From positions 1,016,735 through 1,080,734 of the forward strand of contig NZ_PJBE01000012.1 of the NCBI RefSeq assembly GCF_002836205.1: a stretch of 64,000 nt of DNA, given 5' to 3'. Origin of the DNA: Shewanella sp. Choline-02u-19. GTDB lineage: Bacteria; Pseudomonadota; Gammaproteobacteria; Enterobacterales; Shewanellaceae. Below, piece by piece: positions 50,587 to 59,816 of this stretch (its first letter is position 1; every line of letters starts with the position of its first letter). The notes beneath the pieces were generated by a model that ran no database searches, was not told where the DNA came from, and saw only the letters and a list, made by a program, of their open reading frames with translations. A program made the translations under genes and the position numbers.

Positions 50587-52437
50587 ATGGGTATCAAACC
50601 ATCTAAAATTGCGTTGCTTATCAGCGGCGTATTCAGCTTAACTGCATTGCCTGTACTGGCAGCAGAATCCAGCCAACAACTTGTCGTTGACGAAACGATC
50701 ACTGTCACCGGTGCACGTTTTGACAGAACGACTGATCAGCAACTTACCGTCATTAATACCATTGAACGTGAAGAGATAGAGCGTCTGAATCCCAAATCTA
50801 TTGCAGACGTTTTAGAAATTCTGCCGGGCGTAAGCGTCACGCGTAATGGTGGAGCGGGTCAAACCACTTCAGTTAGCATTCGTGGCAGTAACTCAAGTCA
50901 TGTCTTAGTTATTGTTGATGGCGTAAAAGTGGGCTCAGCGACACTTGGCTCGGTTAGCTTCAACAGCATATCGCCAGAAAATATTGAGCGTATAGAAGTC
51001 TTAAAAGGACCTAGAGCCTCTGTTTGGGGCAGTGATGCCATTGGTGGCGTGATTCAAATATTTACTCGCCAACTTAAAAGCGGCGAAGGCTTTGTTGGTG
51101 CTGAGTACGGTACTAATGATTATCTTCGTGGCTCAGCTGGTTTTGGAATGGAGCACGGGGAGGGCAGTAGCACACTAGTTGTAAGTCGTGAGCAATCAAA
51201 TGGCTATGATGTTTATGACGGTGCAGAATCTGAAAATGATGCTGATGGTTACGACCGTACCTCTATATCACTTAAAGGTTCACAATTACTTAGCCAGCAG
51301 TGGCAGGCACTCTGGAGCGGTCAATACGACAGAGGCAACAATCAATTTGATGATATTTATGGCAGTGGTGGTGTGGATGAGTCTGATTATGCCAATTACC
51401 TTTGGAATTTAGGTACGCAATATACTGGCGGAAAATATACCAGTAAGTTGACGTTTAGCCAGTCTCGAGATTATAACGAGAACTTCCGTGGTGATAACGT
51501 GGCTGCCGGAATTGCCAAATATGAAACTAAGCGTAAGCAAGTGAATTGGAGCAATCAATACCTCGTTGGAAATGGCTTGAATTTAAGCGGTGGCGTTGAT
51601 TGGTCAAATGAAGCTGTGCTTGGCGATTACGCGCAAAATGACCGCGACATCGTTGGTGCTTATCTGTTGGTTGAGAAGCAATGGCAGAAGCTACTTGCTG
51701 AAGTCGCAGTTCGTTATGATGACGTAGAAAATGTCGATAGCGAAACGACTTATAACCTAAGTCTGGCTTACCAGTTTAATGAACAATGGCGTTTGTCGGC
51801 AACAACCGGCACAGCGTTTAAGGTGCCAACGTTTAATGACCTGTACTGGCCTGGTTCAGGTAATCCTGAACTGTTGTCAGAAACATCTGAAAGTTACGAT
51901 ATGACCTTGAACTATCGACGTAATGATGTTCAAGCTTATGTCAGCTTCTTCAAGAACGACATCGATAACCTAATTGCTTGGGCTCCTACGGGGATCATTG
52001 GCGATAACGGTTGGGAGATCTGGAAACCTGCTAATGTTAACAATGCCGAAATCACTGGCGCTGAATTTTTTACTAAGTTTGGCTTGTTTGGCCTAGAGCA
52101 TCAGTTAGCGTATACCTATTTAGATACTGAAGATAAAGCGACTGAAAAGGCACTTACTGGCCGTAGCGAGAATGAGTTTAACTATTCGTTGAGTTATCAA
52201 TGGCAAGATTTTGATCTGTTGGCTAACTATCATTATCAAGGCAAGCGATACGCAGGCTACGACCAATACTTGGACGCATATCATCAGTTAGATCTGGGGC
52301 TAGGGTATAAGGTGACTGATAATTGGCAACTGCGTTTAAAAGCCAATAATGTGTTTGATGAAGAGATTGTCTCAGTGGCAAACTACTTCAGCCCTGGAAG
52401 AGAAGTCTTCTTCAGCGTGAGTTACAACGCACTGTAA
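50587..52437 (+). CDS. btuB: Vitamin B12 outer-membrane receptor BtuB
   Basis: 616 residues. Signal peptide (IALLISGVFSLTALPVLA), TonB box DETITVTG, plug (LNPKSIADVLEILPGVSVT, VLVIVDGVKVGSA, ERIEVLKGPRASVWGSDAIGGVIQIFT) and a beta-barrel with C-terminal aromatic-rich end. The length equals that of known BtuB. Identification as BtuB rather than another TonB receptor rests on the cobalamin riboswitch in its leader plus the plug sequence. It imports cobalamin with TonB/ExbBD energy. No btuCDF genes follow. Confidence 0.93.
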   Translation: MGIKPSKIALLISGVFSLTALPVLAAESSQQLVVDETITVTGARFDRTTDQQLTVINTIEREEIERLNPKSIADVLEILPGVSVTRNGGAGQTTSVSIRGSNSSHVLVIVDGVKVGSATLGSVSFNSISPENIERIEVLKGPRASVWGSDAIGGVIQIFTRQLKSGEGFVGAEYGTNDYLRGSAGFGMEHGEGSSTLVVSREQSNGYDVYDGAESENDADGYDRTSISLKGSQLLSQQWQALWSGQYDRGNNQFDDIYGSGGVDESDYANYLWNLGTQYTGGKYTSKLTFSQSRDYNENFRGDNVAAGIAKYETKRKQVNWSNQYLVGNGLNLSGGVDWSNEAVLGDYAQNDRDIVGAYLLVEKQWQKLLAEVAVRYDDVENVDSETTYNLSLAYQFNEQWRLSATTGTAFKVPTFNDLYWPGSGNPELLSETSESYDMTLNYRRNDVQAYVSFFKNDIDNLIAWAPTGIIGDNGWEIWKPANVNNAEITGAEFFTKFGLFGLEHQLAYTYLDTEDKATEKALTGRSENEFNYSLSYQWQDFDLLANYHYQGKRYAGYDQYLDAYHQLDLGLGYKVTDNWQLRLKANNVFDEEIVSVANYFSPGREVFFSVSYNAL

Positions 52438-52481
52438 TAGAGCGTGCAGTAGAAGCTCAGCCAGAGTTAAGTAAAATAAAG

Positions 52482-52508
52482 CCAGTCATCAAGGTGACTG
52501 GTTTTTTT
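52482..52508 (+). terminator. Terminator after btuB
   Basis: CCAGTCA TCAAGG TGACTGG followed by seven Ts. Confidence 0.9.
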
Positions 52509-52605
52509 GTATCTGCAGCTCGTGGTGAGTCTAGCGCTATCTGAGTCCGGCATACCGGTTTTGAGGCTGGGTTGGTTGTGTTCGCGGTTTTCAAATGGCA
52601 GATGC

Positions 52606-52630
52606 AAAAAAACCTCGCTAGGCGAGGTTT
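52606..52630 (-). terminator. Terminator of the tRNA-Phe transcript
   Basis: On the minus strand AACCTCGCC TA GCGAGGTT is followed by a run of Ts, about 70 bases beyond the tRNA 3' end. Confidence 0.85.
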
Positions 52631-52700
52631 CATGTTGAGTACTTAAGGTCTTACTTGCCTTAGACTCTGGTCTAAATGTTGCTACACCTAAACTAAATAT

Positions 52701-52776
52701 TGGTGCCCGAACCCGGAATCGAACCAGGGACACGAGGATTTTCAATCCTCTGCTCTACCGACTGAGCTATTCGGGC
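52701..52776 (-). tRNA. pheT-like tRNA: tRNA-Phe (anticodon GAA)
   Basis: 76 bases on the minus strand. GCCCGAA at the 5' end pairs with TTCGGGC before ACCA; the D-arm has AGCTCAGTCGGTAGAGC, the anticodon loop ATTGAAAAT with GAA, and the T-arm GGTTCGATTCC. CCA is encoded. No nearby integrase or direct repeat shows use as an attachment site. Confidence 0.97.
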
Positions 52777-52929
52777 AACGGCGCTATTAAAAGGCTTTTA
52801 CTGATTTGAGTCAACTATTTTTTGCTAAATGGTGCTTTCTTTTGTTCGCACGTTGAATTATCCAGCGTTTAGCTGCAGAACTAAGCGATTCATTGCAATG
52901 GATCACTTTGGTAGCGTTACGATGAAGTA

Positions 52930-55188
52930 ATGTTAAAGTTATGTGAATTTATTAGGCCTTTCCACGGTCTTGTCTTTATACAGAGAAAAAGATCGACGAG
53001 GAGAAATTGTTTGGGGCTTCACATTCGAACTGTTTGGACTATTCAGCGCCATCCATTAGGACTGTTTGTCAGTATCATTTTGTTGATCCTGCTCTCTTTG
53101 TTAGGTCTGCATAGACTCAACCTCGATGTTAACTTTAGTGATTACTTCTCACCAACCGATCCTCGGTTTGTAGCGTTTAACCAGATGAACGATAGTTTCG
53201 AACGCCACGACCAATTATGGCTACTACTTGAAAGTAAGCAAGATTGGCGAGAAGCGGAGCTTACTGAACCTCTTCTCACCTTTATAGAACAGTTAAAAGG
53301 CAATCCAAATGTATTAAGTGTTCAGGGCTACAATCAGTTTCTTCAAGGTGATGCTAGCGCGGATAAGATACTTAATTATAAAAAACATCCACGCCTAGCG
53401 TCTGTTTTATCGGAAAATGGCCAAGCCATACTATTACAACTAAAACTAAATGAGGCACAGTCTAAATCCTTTGCTACGCGCAGTGTGTGGTTGATGAGCA
53501 CACTTGATGAAATCGATGCTGCAACAAGTGCTTTCTGGCTGCCAATGAATGTAAATTGTTATCTCAACGGCACGCATGCCTTAAATTGGCAATATGCCAA
53601 AGTGCTACGTCATGACTTACTTTGGTTTGCACCCTCGTTATTGGGTATTATCTTTTTGATGGCAGCGCTTTTTATCAGGCAAAAAGTGTGGATTACTGCG
53701 TTATGTCTTAATAGCGTTATAACCCTTATTTTGACCTTAGGCATCGCGGCTTGGTTAAAGCTAACATTGGCTGCGATAAGCGCCTTTGTCCCTGTGATTA
53801 TTGTGACACTGGCTTTGGCGTATGCATCTCATCTCTATTTTGCTTGGCGGCGTGCAATCAACTTAGGTAAGTCAAATACTCAAGCACTTGAGCACAGCGT
53901 TAGCGTCAATCAAGCGCCACTATTTTACTCTACCTTGACTACCATATTGGGTTTCTGCTTATTAATGTTTAGCCCATCGCCACCCATACAGAGCTTTGGT
54001 TTATTGGTAGCATTTGCGGTTCTGTGTAATTACCTATTAAGCCTAACCACATTAATCTACTTTGCTGGTTTTTCTAAGCCCACTAAACAGACTGAAATGA
54101 ACTTTGGTTCAGTACTATCACTCGCCAAATATAATGTAAAAAGACCCAATGCTGTAATACTTGGGATTGTATTGCTTAGTGTTCTCTCACTGATAAGCGT
54201 ATCCAAGCTAACCCTCAATGATGACCCCTTAGGTTACTTCGAATCGAATAACTCCTTCACAGTATCTAGTCAAAAAATGCGACAGTACTTTGCGGGGATC
54301 AACTTACAACACTATGTTGTTAGTAGTAAAGCAGGTGCTCAGCTTGATAAAGTTGAATTGGCTTTTATTTATAAATTTGCTCGTTATCTAAAAGCACAAC
54401 CTGAGGTTAATAAGGTTCAGCATCTGGGTGATTGGATCAAAAGTACCGGTATGGGGCAGAACCAGTTTAAGCGTTTATTAACTGAAAAGTCAGTCGTGCA
54501 ATTACGCTTACAAAGCGAACTAAATAAGCGCAAGAATGCCAGTTTAGTGACCTTGTATTTAGTGCCAATGACAGCGATGGAGTTGGTGGTATTTGAAACT
54601 AAAGTGAATACTTGGTTAGCAAGCAATGCTCAAAATATTGATGTCAGCCCGTCTCTTGGCAGTAATTTATTGTTTGCCCATCTCAGTATCGACAATGCTA
54701 ATAATATGCTGATTTCATTCGGTGTGGCGTTACTTGCGCTAGCGGCGCTGCTCAGTATATTGAAACGCTCGTTAGTCTTTGGCTTGATGGGACTATTACT
54801 TAATTTTTTACCCTTACTGTGGGTGTTTGCTCTATGGCAACTCAATGGTGGTTTTATCAGCCTCGGTACCGCGGTTGTATTGGGGATGATGCTGGGCGTT
54901 ATTGTCGACGATACTTTGCATTTGATGCTTAGATTGCCCAGTAAAGATTGCGGTGACAGTGACACTACTGTGATGTGGGATGCATTAAGCAAAGTCTTAC
55001 CCGTGATCACCTTTACCACGCTTGCCATCGCCTTGGGGTTTTCTATCGGGTTAATGTCTGATTTTGCGCCTATCTCACAACTGAGTTTGCTCTCTTGTTT
55101 GGTGGTGCTATTTGCTTGGGGCTTTGATGTTTTGATGTTACCTGTGCTTTACCAGCGCTGGATATTAAGGAGAAAGCATGCAGACTAA
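52930..55188 (+). CDS. RND/MMPL-superfamily exporter
   Basis: 752 residues. Two halves, each with a first membrane helix, a large periplasmic loop and a block of helices: LFVSIILLILLSLLGLHRL then DVNFSDYFSPTDPRF; IFLMAALFIRQ, ITLILTLGIAAWL; second half VILGIVLLSVLSLISV, LGMMLGVIVDDTLHLMLRLP and DFAPISQLSLLSCLVVLFAW. VIVDDTLHL is the MMPL-type helix-4 motif with Asp residues for proton coupling. MMPL proteins export lipids, glycolipids or lipid-linked metabolites. The first ~30 residues look unlikely as coded protein and the real start may be later. It overlaps the next gene by 11 bases, first in a three-gene operon. Confidence 0.82.
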   Translation: MLKLCEFIRPFHGLVFIQRKRSTRRNCLGLHIRTVWTIQRHPLGLFVSIILLILLSLLGLHRLNLDVNFSDYFSPTDPRFVAFNQMNDSFERHDQLWLLLESKQDWREAELTEPLLTFIEQLKGNPNVLSVQGYNQFLQGDASADKILNYKKHPRLASVLSENGQAILLQLKLNEAQSKSFATRSVWLMSTLDEIDAATSAFWLPMNVNCYLNGTHALNWQYAKVLRHDLLWFAPSLLGIIFLMAALFIRQKVWITALCLNSVITLILTLGIAAWLKLTLAAISAFVPVIIVTLALAYASHLYFAWRRAINLGKSNTQALEHSVSVNQAPLFYSTLTTILGFCLLMFSPSPPIQSFGLLVAFAVLCNYLLSLTTLIYFAGFSKPTKQTEMNFGSVLSLAKYNVKRPNAVILGIVLLSVLSLISVSKLTLNDDPLGYFESNNSFTVSSQKMRQYFAGINLQHYVVSSKAGAQLDKVELAFIYKFARYLKAQPEVNKVQHLGDWIKSTGMGQNQFKRLLTEKSVVQLRLQSELNKRKNASLVTLYLVPMTAMELVVFETKVNTWLASNAQNIDVSPSLGSNLLFAHLSIDNANNMLISFGVALLALAALLSILKRSLVFGLMGLLLNFLPLLWVFALWQLNGGFISLGTAVVLGMMLGVIVDDTLHLMLRLPSKDCGDSDTTVMWDALSKVLPVITFTTLAIALGFSIGLMSDFAPISQLSLLSCLVVLFAWGFDVLMLPVLYQRWILRRKHAD

Positions 55189-55900
55189 GGTACTTACTCG
55201 CTGTTTTCCGCTTAAGCCTGTTACAGGGGCTAATACAGCTTTGACTGCAAATAGTCAGCGGATCATGTGTTGGCTCGGAGATACTCAACACAAGCCAGTG
55301 CAATTTAGCGATACTCAAACAGATGCAATGAGTCGCCTATTACCCTTATTACTGTGCGGTGAACAGTCGGCACAGTTAGTTTTTAACAGTGAGATCCAGC
55401 GTTTAGCCGCAGAGCACCAGCATTCTTTAGTGGTCTGCTTACAAGATGTCGAAGCGGACGAGCATCGTCATGATATTGCACTGCAACAGGTAGCGCATTC
55501 ATTGAGTGAATTGCCCGAGTTCACTCAAGTGCAAAGAAAAGCAAAACGCTTTTATGCGCATCTGGGACGGGTGAGTACTTACAGTGAACATTTTGTCCGA
55601 ATTGCCATATTAGATACCTGTGTCACCCATATTATGCAAGCGTTTGAACATTGCCATTTAGGCGAGGAACATCGCTTTTCTCAATTGTGTGGCCTCATTA
55701 AGAAAGATGAAGCAAAGCATGTCTACGTTAGCCGTAAACACGCGATAGCACTTGGAGCAACGTTGAATCAATTTTCCCATCAGCATGAGTACGTCGTGGG
55801 TGATTTGATGACGTTACTGCAGACTCAAGGCGATGCATTTGAGTCAATGGGGGTCTGTTTGGATAGACTTAATCAAAAACTGGAGGCTAAATGGCGGTAA
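55178..55900 (+). CDS. Ferritin-like diiron protein, probable oxidase
   Basis: 240 residues, mostly helical. Two ExxH pairs (Glu95-x-x-His98 in EADEHRHD and Glu178-x-x-His181 in KKDEAKHV), about 80 residues apart, plus Glu62 (CGEQSAQLVF) on an earlier helix and Glu157 on a later one, match the carboxylate-bridged diiron centre of a four-helix bundle. This suggests oxygen-dependent chemistry such as hydroxylation, desaturation or decarboxylation of a bound substrate. The exact family is not recognised. It starts within the exporter gene (overlap 11 bases) and overlaps the KAS III gene by 10 bases, so the three are translated together. Confidence 0.75.
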   Translation: MQTKVLTRCFPLKPVTGANTALTANSQRIMCWLGDTQHKPVQFSDTQTDAMSRLLPLLLCGEQSAQLVFNSEIQRLAAEHQHSLVVCLQDVEADEHRHDIALQQVAHSLSELPEFTQVQRKAKRFYAHLGRVSTYSEHFVRIAILDTCVTHIMQAFEHCHLGEEHRFSQLCGLIKKDEAKHVYVSRKHAIALGATLNQFSHQHEYVVGDLMTLLQTQGDAFESMGVCLDRLNQKLEAKWR

Positions 55901-56952
55901 AATTTGCAAAGCATTCGCTGTGTTTAAAAGGGATCGCTCACGCTTTGCCTCATACCAACATTAGTAACGAACTGCTGCTTGAAAAGCTCAAGTATCAATG
56001 TGGCTTACTAACTGCGAGAAAAGCCAAAGCAATTGCTCGCAGAATTGGCATACAGGGGCGACATTTAACCCGCAATCTTGATACCGCGACCAGTGCGCCG
56101 TCACCGACGAGTATCGAGCTGAGTGTACAAGCGTTAAAGGGGGCACTTGCCGCGGCAAACGTTGAAATGGAGCAGCTAGACTATCTGCTTTCCCATACAT
56201 GCACACCCCATACTCAGGTGCCTCCAAATGCTGCGTGGATAGCAGACAAACAGGCATACCATGGTCCTTATTTAGAATTACGCCAAGCCTGCACCGGTTT
56301 TGCCAATGGTCTGCAGATAGCGTCTGCCTTTTGTGCTGTTAATCAGCAACCAGTGGCAATAGTGGGCTGTGAGACGGGGTCGGTCTTCTTTGATATGGAT
56401 AATCGATTTATCGATACTGAACAGTTAGTCAATTATGTGCAAATGGGAGATGGTGCTGCAGCGGTAGTGTTGGCCCCTATTGAGCAAGCAAACGGTGCCT
56501 CTGGGATTATTTCTGATATCTATTTAGGTCATATCGGCATTGGTAAAGACGCTGGCTTTTATCTTGATGGTGGTTCTAATGATGTTGCTAATAAGCAAAT
56601 GGCGAGGTTTCACCATAATACTGCGGCTGTTAGGAAGCAGGGCAGCCAATTATTTGAACTTGGATTAGCGGCTCTGCAGTCTCATGGACACCATCTTGAT
56701 GACTTTCGTTTTATTTTACCTCACCAAGCGAACGGTCATATTGATACTCTCTTAGCTGAAGCGCTGAGCATTGAACCTAGTCGTGTTATTAACGATGCTA
56801 AATGGCTGGGTAATTTAGGCTCAGCGGCAATATGGGTCAGCCTCTCTAGACTGATCAATTCTGGCGTATTAGAAACGGGTGACAAAGTGATGATATTAGG
56901 CGCAGAGGCAACTAAATACTTATATGGTGGATTTGTTTACCAACATTCGTAA
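55891..56952 (+). CDS. KAS III-type condensing enzyme (FabH-like)
   Basis: 353 residues with the thiolase fold of 3-oxoacyl-ACP synthase III. The triad is Cys134 (LRQACTGFANG), His278 (LPHQANGH) and Asn308 (WLGNLGSAA), spaced as in FabH (112/244/274). Other family parts: DYLLSHTCTPHTQVPPNA and QMGDGAAAVVLAP. It is longer than FabH, with insertions (residues ~30-70 and ~220-250), and the sequence GRHLTRNLDTATSAPS is not FabH-like, so it is probably a secondary-metabolism KAS III that condenses an acyl-CoA/ACP with an unknown partner. It is last in the operon with the diiron protein and the exporter. Confidence 0.82.
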   Translation: MAVKFAKHSLCLKGIAHALPHTNISNELLLEKLKYQCGLLTARKAKAIARRIGIQGRHLTRNLDTATSAPSPTSIELSVQALKGALAAANVEMEQLDYLLSHTCTPHTQVPPNAAWIADKQAYHGPYLELRQACTGFANGLQIASAFCAVNQQPVAIVGCETGSVFFDMDNRFIDTEQLVNYVQMGDGAAAVVLAPIEQANGASGIISDIYLGHIGIGKDAGFYLDGGSNDVANKQMARFHHNTAAVRKQGSQLFELGLAALQSHGHHLDDFRFILPHQANGHIDTLLAEALSIEPSRVINDAKWLGNLGSAAIWVSLSRLINSGVLETGDKVMILGAEATKYLYGGFVYQHS

Positions 56953-56964
56953 ATCTATTAAAAA

Positions 56965-56996
56965 AAATAAAGGCCTCATTTGAGGCCTTTATTTTT
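56965..56996. terminator. Bidirectional terminator between KAS III gene and bamD
   Basis: AAATAAAGGCCTCA TT TGAGGCCTTTATTT is a perfect 14-bp inverted repeat with flanking A- and T-runs, between convergent genes. Confidence 0.92.
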
Positions 56997-57025
56997 TATA
57001 ACCAGTCATAAAACACGGTTATTAA

Positions 57026-57790
57026 TTACTGTTTCGCGAGTAACTTATTGCTTGGAAAGTTAGCTTTCATGACCATAAGTGCATGCTCTTTAAGCTTATC
57101 TTGTCCTAACTCACCATATGCTTTAGACATGATCTCTAAAGCTCTTTCGGTGGACGGTGTACCAGGATAACCTTCCATTACTAGCTGGGCACGAATAGCG
57201 GCTGCACTCCATGCATTCATTTTTATGTAGTATTCAGCTACCTTGATCGAGTAAAGTGCTAGTCTATTTTTTAAGTGTTGCATGCGTTTTTGCGCATCTG
57301 CTGCATACTTGCTGTTTGGATAAGACTTAACCAGTCTGTCAAAATCCTTAAATGCATCTTGTGCTGCTTTAGGATCACGATCAGATCTATCGATATTTAA
57401 CATGTCGTGGAAAAGGTAGCGATCAGACTGCATATTGACAAGACCGCGCATATAATAAACGTAATCAATATCTTTATGTGTTGGATTTAATCTAATAAAA
57501 CGGTCGATGTTAGCAATGCCTGAAGCTGGGTCATCAAGCTTGTAGTAAGCAAATATTAAATCGAGTTGGACTTGTGTTTTATGAGGTCCAAACGGGAAAC
57601 GGGAATCTAAAGCTTCTAAAGAACGAACTGCTTTGCTGTAGTTTCCCAGCTCCATAGAGGTTCTTGCTTGAGAATAAAGCACTTCAGGTGAACTTTTGAT
57701 CATTGCAGGATCTTCGCCCTGTTTACTACTACAGGCCGTAGCAGCAAGCGAAATTAGCACTACAGCAACACTTTTGGCAAATTTATGCAT
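57026..57790 (-). CDS. bamD: BamD outer-membrane assembly lipoprotein
   Basis: About 254 residues from the Met at 57790, the normal BamD length; an upstream start would add 22 unlikely residues. Lipobox ATAC (VVLISLAATACSSKQG). The rest is TPR-like: LYSQARTSMELGNYSKAVRSLEALDSRFPFGPH, AYYKLDDPASGIANIDRFIRLNPTH, DIDYVYYMRGLVNMQSD, AFKDFDRLVKSYPNSKYA. BamD is an essential part of the BAM complex that folds outer-membrane beta-barrels. It is divergent from rluD, as in E. coli. Confidence 0.95.
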   Translation of the reverse strand: MHKFAKSVAVVLISLAATACSSKQGEDPAMIKSSPEVLYSQARTSMELGNYSKAVRSLEALDSRFPFGPHKTQVQLDLIFAYYKLDDPASGIANIDRFIRLNPTHKDIDYVYYMRGLVNMQSDRYLFHDMLNIDRSDRDPKAAQDAFKDFDRLVKSYPNSKYAADAQKRMQHLKNRLALYSIKVAEYYIKMNAWSAAAIRAQLVMEGYPGTPSTERALEIMSKAYGELGQDKLKEHALMVMKANFPSNKLLAKQ

Positions 57791-57912
57791 ACTTGAATTC
57801 GATTCTTTTAAAGTTATAGTTATGAATTTTTCCATTTCACGATAAAATAGAAACAATCCGATTGTAACAGATAGTAAACATTTTTGGACCCCGAAACGTG
57901 GGTACGGTTCAT

Positions 57913-58884
57913 ATGACTCAAGAGATTAAACTAAAAAGCGAGATAACATCAACACAATCAGGCCAAAGATTGGACCAGACTCTGGCTGATTTGTTCCCTG
58001 ATTACTCGCGAACACGCATTAAAGAGTGGATTCTGTCCGGTGCAGTATACATCGATGGCACAGTTGCTGATAAACCCAGAGTGAAAGTTCTGGAAGGTCA
58101 GGACGTCGTCGTAGATGCAACACTGGAAGAGGAAACATCCGCAAAAGCCGAAGCGATAGATCTTGATATTATTTATGAAGATGATCATATTTTGGTTATC
58201 AATAAGCAAGCAGGTCTAGTAGTACATCCTGGTGCTGGTAATCAAGACGGTACGCTAATGAATGCATTACTGCATCATTGCCCTGGTATCGAGTTGGTAC
58301 CGCGAGCAGGTATTGTGCATCGTTTGGATAAAGACACTTCCGGTTTAATGGTTGTGGCTAAAACAGTTGAAGCACAAACTCATTTGGTTACGGCACTGCA
58401 AGCTCGTGAGATCACTCGTGAATACGAAGCGATTGTTCTCGGTGGGATTATTGCGGGCGGTACAGTCGATGAACCTATCGATCGTCACCCAAGCAAACGT
58501 ACACATATGGCTGTAGTGCACAATGGCAAGCCGGCGATGACACATTATCGCGTGGCTGAAAAGTTCAGACTGCATACGCGTTTACGCCTTCGCCTAGAAT
58601 CTGGTCGTACACACCAAATTCGTGTGCATATGGCTTATATCGGCCATGTATTGGTCGGTGATCCTGTTTATGCAGGTCGACCGCGTCCTCCAAAAGGGGC
58701 TGCGCCAGACTTTTTTGAAACCTATATGGCTTTCAGACGACAAGCATTGCATGCGATTCGACTTGAACTAGCACATCCTTTCACTTGTGAAGTGATGAGC
58801 TGGCGAGCGCCTGTTCCTGCTGATATGGTGAAGCTGACTAAAGCTCTTCGTCAAGATACGATTGATAATCCACCTGTTATTTAA
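57913..58884 (+). CDS. rluD: 23S rRNA pseudouridine synthase RluD
   Basis: About 323 residues. An N-terminal S4 domain (QRLDQTLADLFPDYSRTRIKEWI) and the RluA-type catalytic domain with catalytic Asp139 (IVHRLDKDTSGLMVVA), RLESGRTHQIRVHM and the C-terminal HPFTCEVM. The numbering equals E. coli RluD, which makes pseudouridines 1911, 1915 and 1917 in helix 69 of 23S rRNA. The ATG at 57913 fits better than the GTG at 57898. Its stop overlaps the yfiH start. Confidence 0.94.
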   Translation: MTQEIKLKSEITSTQSGQRLDQTLADLFPDYSRTRIKEWILSGAVYIDGTVADKPRVKVLEGQDVVVDATLEEETSAKAEAIDLDIIYEDDHILVINKQAGLVVHPGAGNQDGTLMNALLHHCPGIELVPRAGIVHRLDKDTSGLMVVAKTVEAQTHLVTALQAREITREYEAIVLGGIIAGGTVDEPIDRHPSKRTHMAVVHNGKPAMTHYRVAEKFRLHTRLRLRLESGRTHQIRVHMAYIGHVLVGDPVYAGRPRPPKGAAPDFFETYMAFRRQALHAIRLELAHPFTCEVMSWRAPVPADMVKLTKALRQDTIDNPPVI

Positions 58885-59630
58885 TGACAGATGTTTTCGA
58901 TGAGAAACAAGCTTGGTTTATTCCTCCGGGGGTAAACTTAGCTTTTTCGACTCGACAAGGTGGCATAAGCTTACCCCCTTTTGATAGCCTCAACCTCGGT
59001 GCCCATGTCGGTGATAATATCACTTGCGTCAACGGTAACCGGCAAATCATTTTGCAACGCCTAAACCTTCCTGTAGCCCCTGCTTGGCTTGAGCAAACTC
59101 ACAGTATTAACCTTGTTGATGCCGATAACAGCAAAGTCCATCAGGCAGATGGGAGCTACTGTAATAACAGCAACCAAGTGTGTGTGGTGATGACTGCTGA
59201 TTGTCTTCCTATTTTACTGTGTGATAAAAACGGAACCGAGGTCGCAGCGGTTCATGCTGGTTGGCGCGGGTTGTGTGACGGTATTATTGAAGCGGCAATA
59301 AACAAATTTTCGCATTCTCCACAAGAGATCGTTGCTTACTTAGGACCTGCAATTGGGCCTAGAGCTTTTGAAGTTGGCTCTGAAGTAAAACAACAATTCG
59401 AAGTAAAGCATCCAGAGGCTCGGCACTGTTTTGTCCCTGCAAGTGAACATCTTAGCCATAAATACCTCGCTGATCTTCAGGGATTGGCAAAACTCAGATT
59501 AGCCAAAGCGGGTGTGAAAACCCTTTTTGCTGACACGCGTTGTACGGTAACGGATCATGAATCATTTTTTTCTTATCGCCGCGACGGTATCACTGGCAGA
59601 ATGGCATCATTTATTTGGCTCGATGCTTAA
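58884..59630 (+). CDS. pgeF: YfiH/PgeF, multicopper-oxidase-like purine/peptidoglycan editing protein
   Basis: 248 residues. The family zinc site is visible: His73 (LEQTHSINLVDAD), Cys107 (VMTADCLPILLCD) and His124 (AAVHAGWRGL). The DUF152/YfiH family has reported laccase-like and purine nucleoside-cleaving activities and, in E. coli, an editing role in peptidoglycan precursors. Its start overlaps the rluD stop by one base (TAATG); the order rluD-yfiH-clpB is conserved in enterobacteria. Confidence 0.93.
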   Translation: MTDVFDEKQAWFIPPGVNLAFSTRQGGISLPPFDSLNLGAHVGDNITCVNGNRQIILQRLNLPVAPAWLEQTHSINLVDADNSKVHQADGSYCNNSNQVCVVMTADCLPILLCDKNGTEVAAVHAGWRGLCDGIIEAAINKFSHSPQEIVAYLGPAIGPRAFEVGSEVKQQFEVKHPEARHCFVPASEHLSHKYLADLQGLAKLRLAKAGVKTLFADTRCTVTDHESFFSYRRDGITGRMASFIWLDA

Positions 59631-59637
59631 AAAATAA

Positions 59638-59665
59638 CTTGAATTTGCTCGGTTAGCCCCCATAT
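59638..59665 (+). promoter_or_regulatory. Sigma-32 (heat-shock) promoter of clpB
   Basis: CTTGAA at 59638-59643, a 14-base spacer and CCCCATAT at 59658-59665 match the RpoH consensus (CTTGAA-N13-15-CCCCATNT) exactly, about 150 bases before the clpB start. Confidence 0.9.
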
Positions 59666-59816
59666 TTTAGTTATCAGATGCTTTACTGTCTTGTAGAGCA
59701 AACCTATTCTTGTTTGTATCAAAGCGTGAATGGATTAAGTACTCCAATTAGGAGTTTCCAACTCGGTGCGCCATGCATGTCCCAGCTACAAACCTAACTG
59801 AGTTATCGGAGGAATG

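Noticed and set aside
50456..50641. 61-codon ORF between riboswitch and btuB
   Set aside because: It overlaps the btuB signal peptide in another frame and has no conserved feature; the stretch is the riboswitch expression platform.
52701..52776. tRNA-Phe as the attachment site of an integrated element
   Set aside because: No integrase gene and no repeat of the tRNA 3' end was seen nearby; both flanks are ordinary chromosome.
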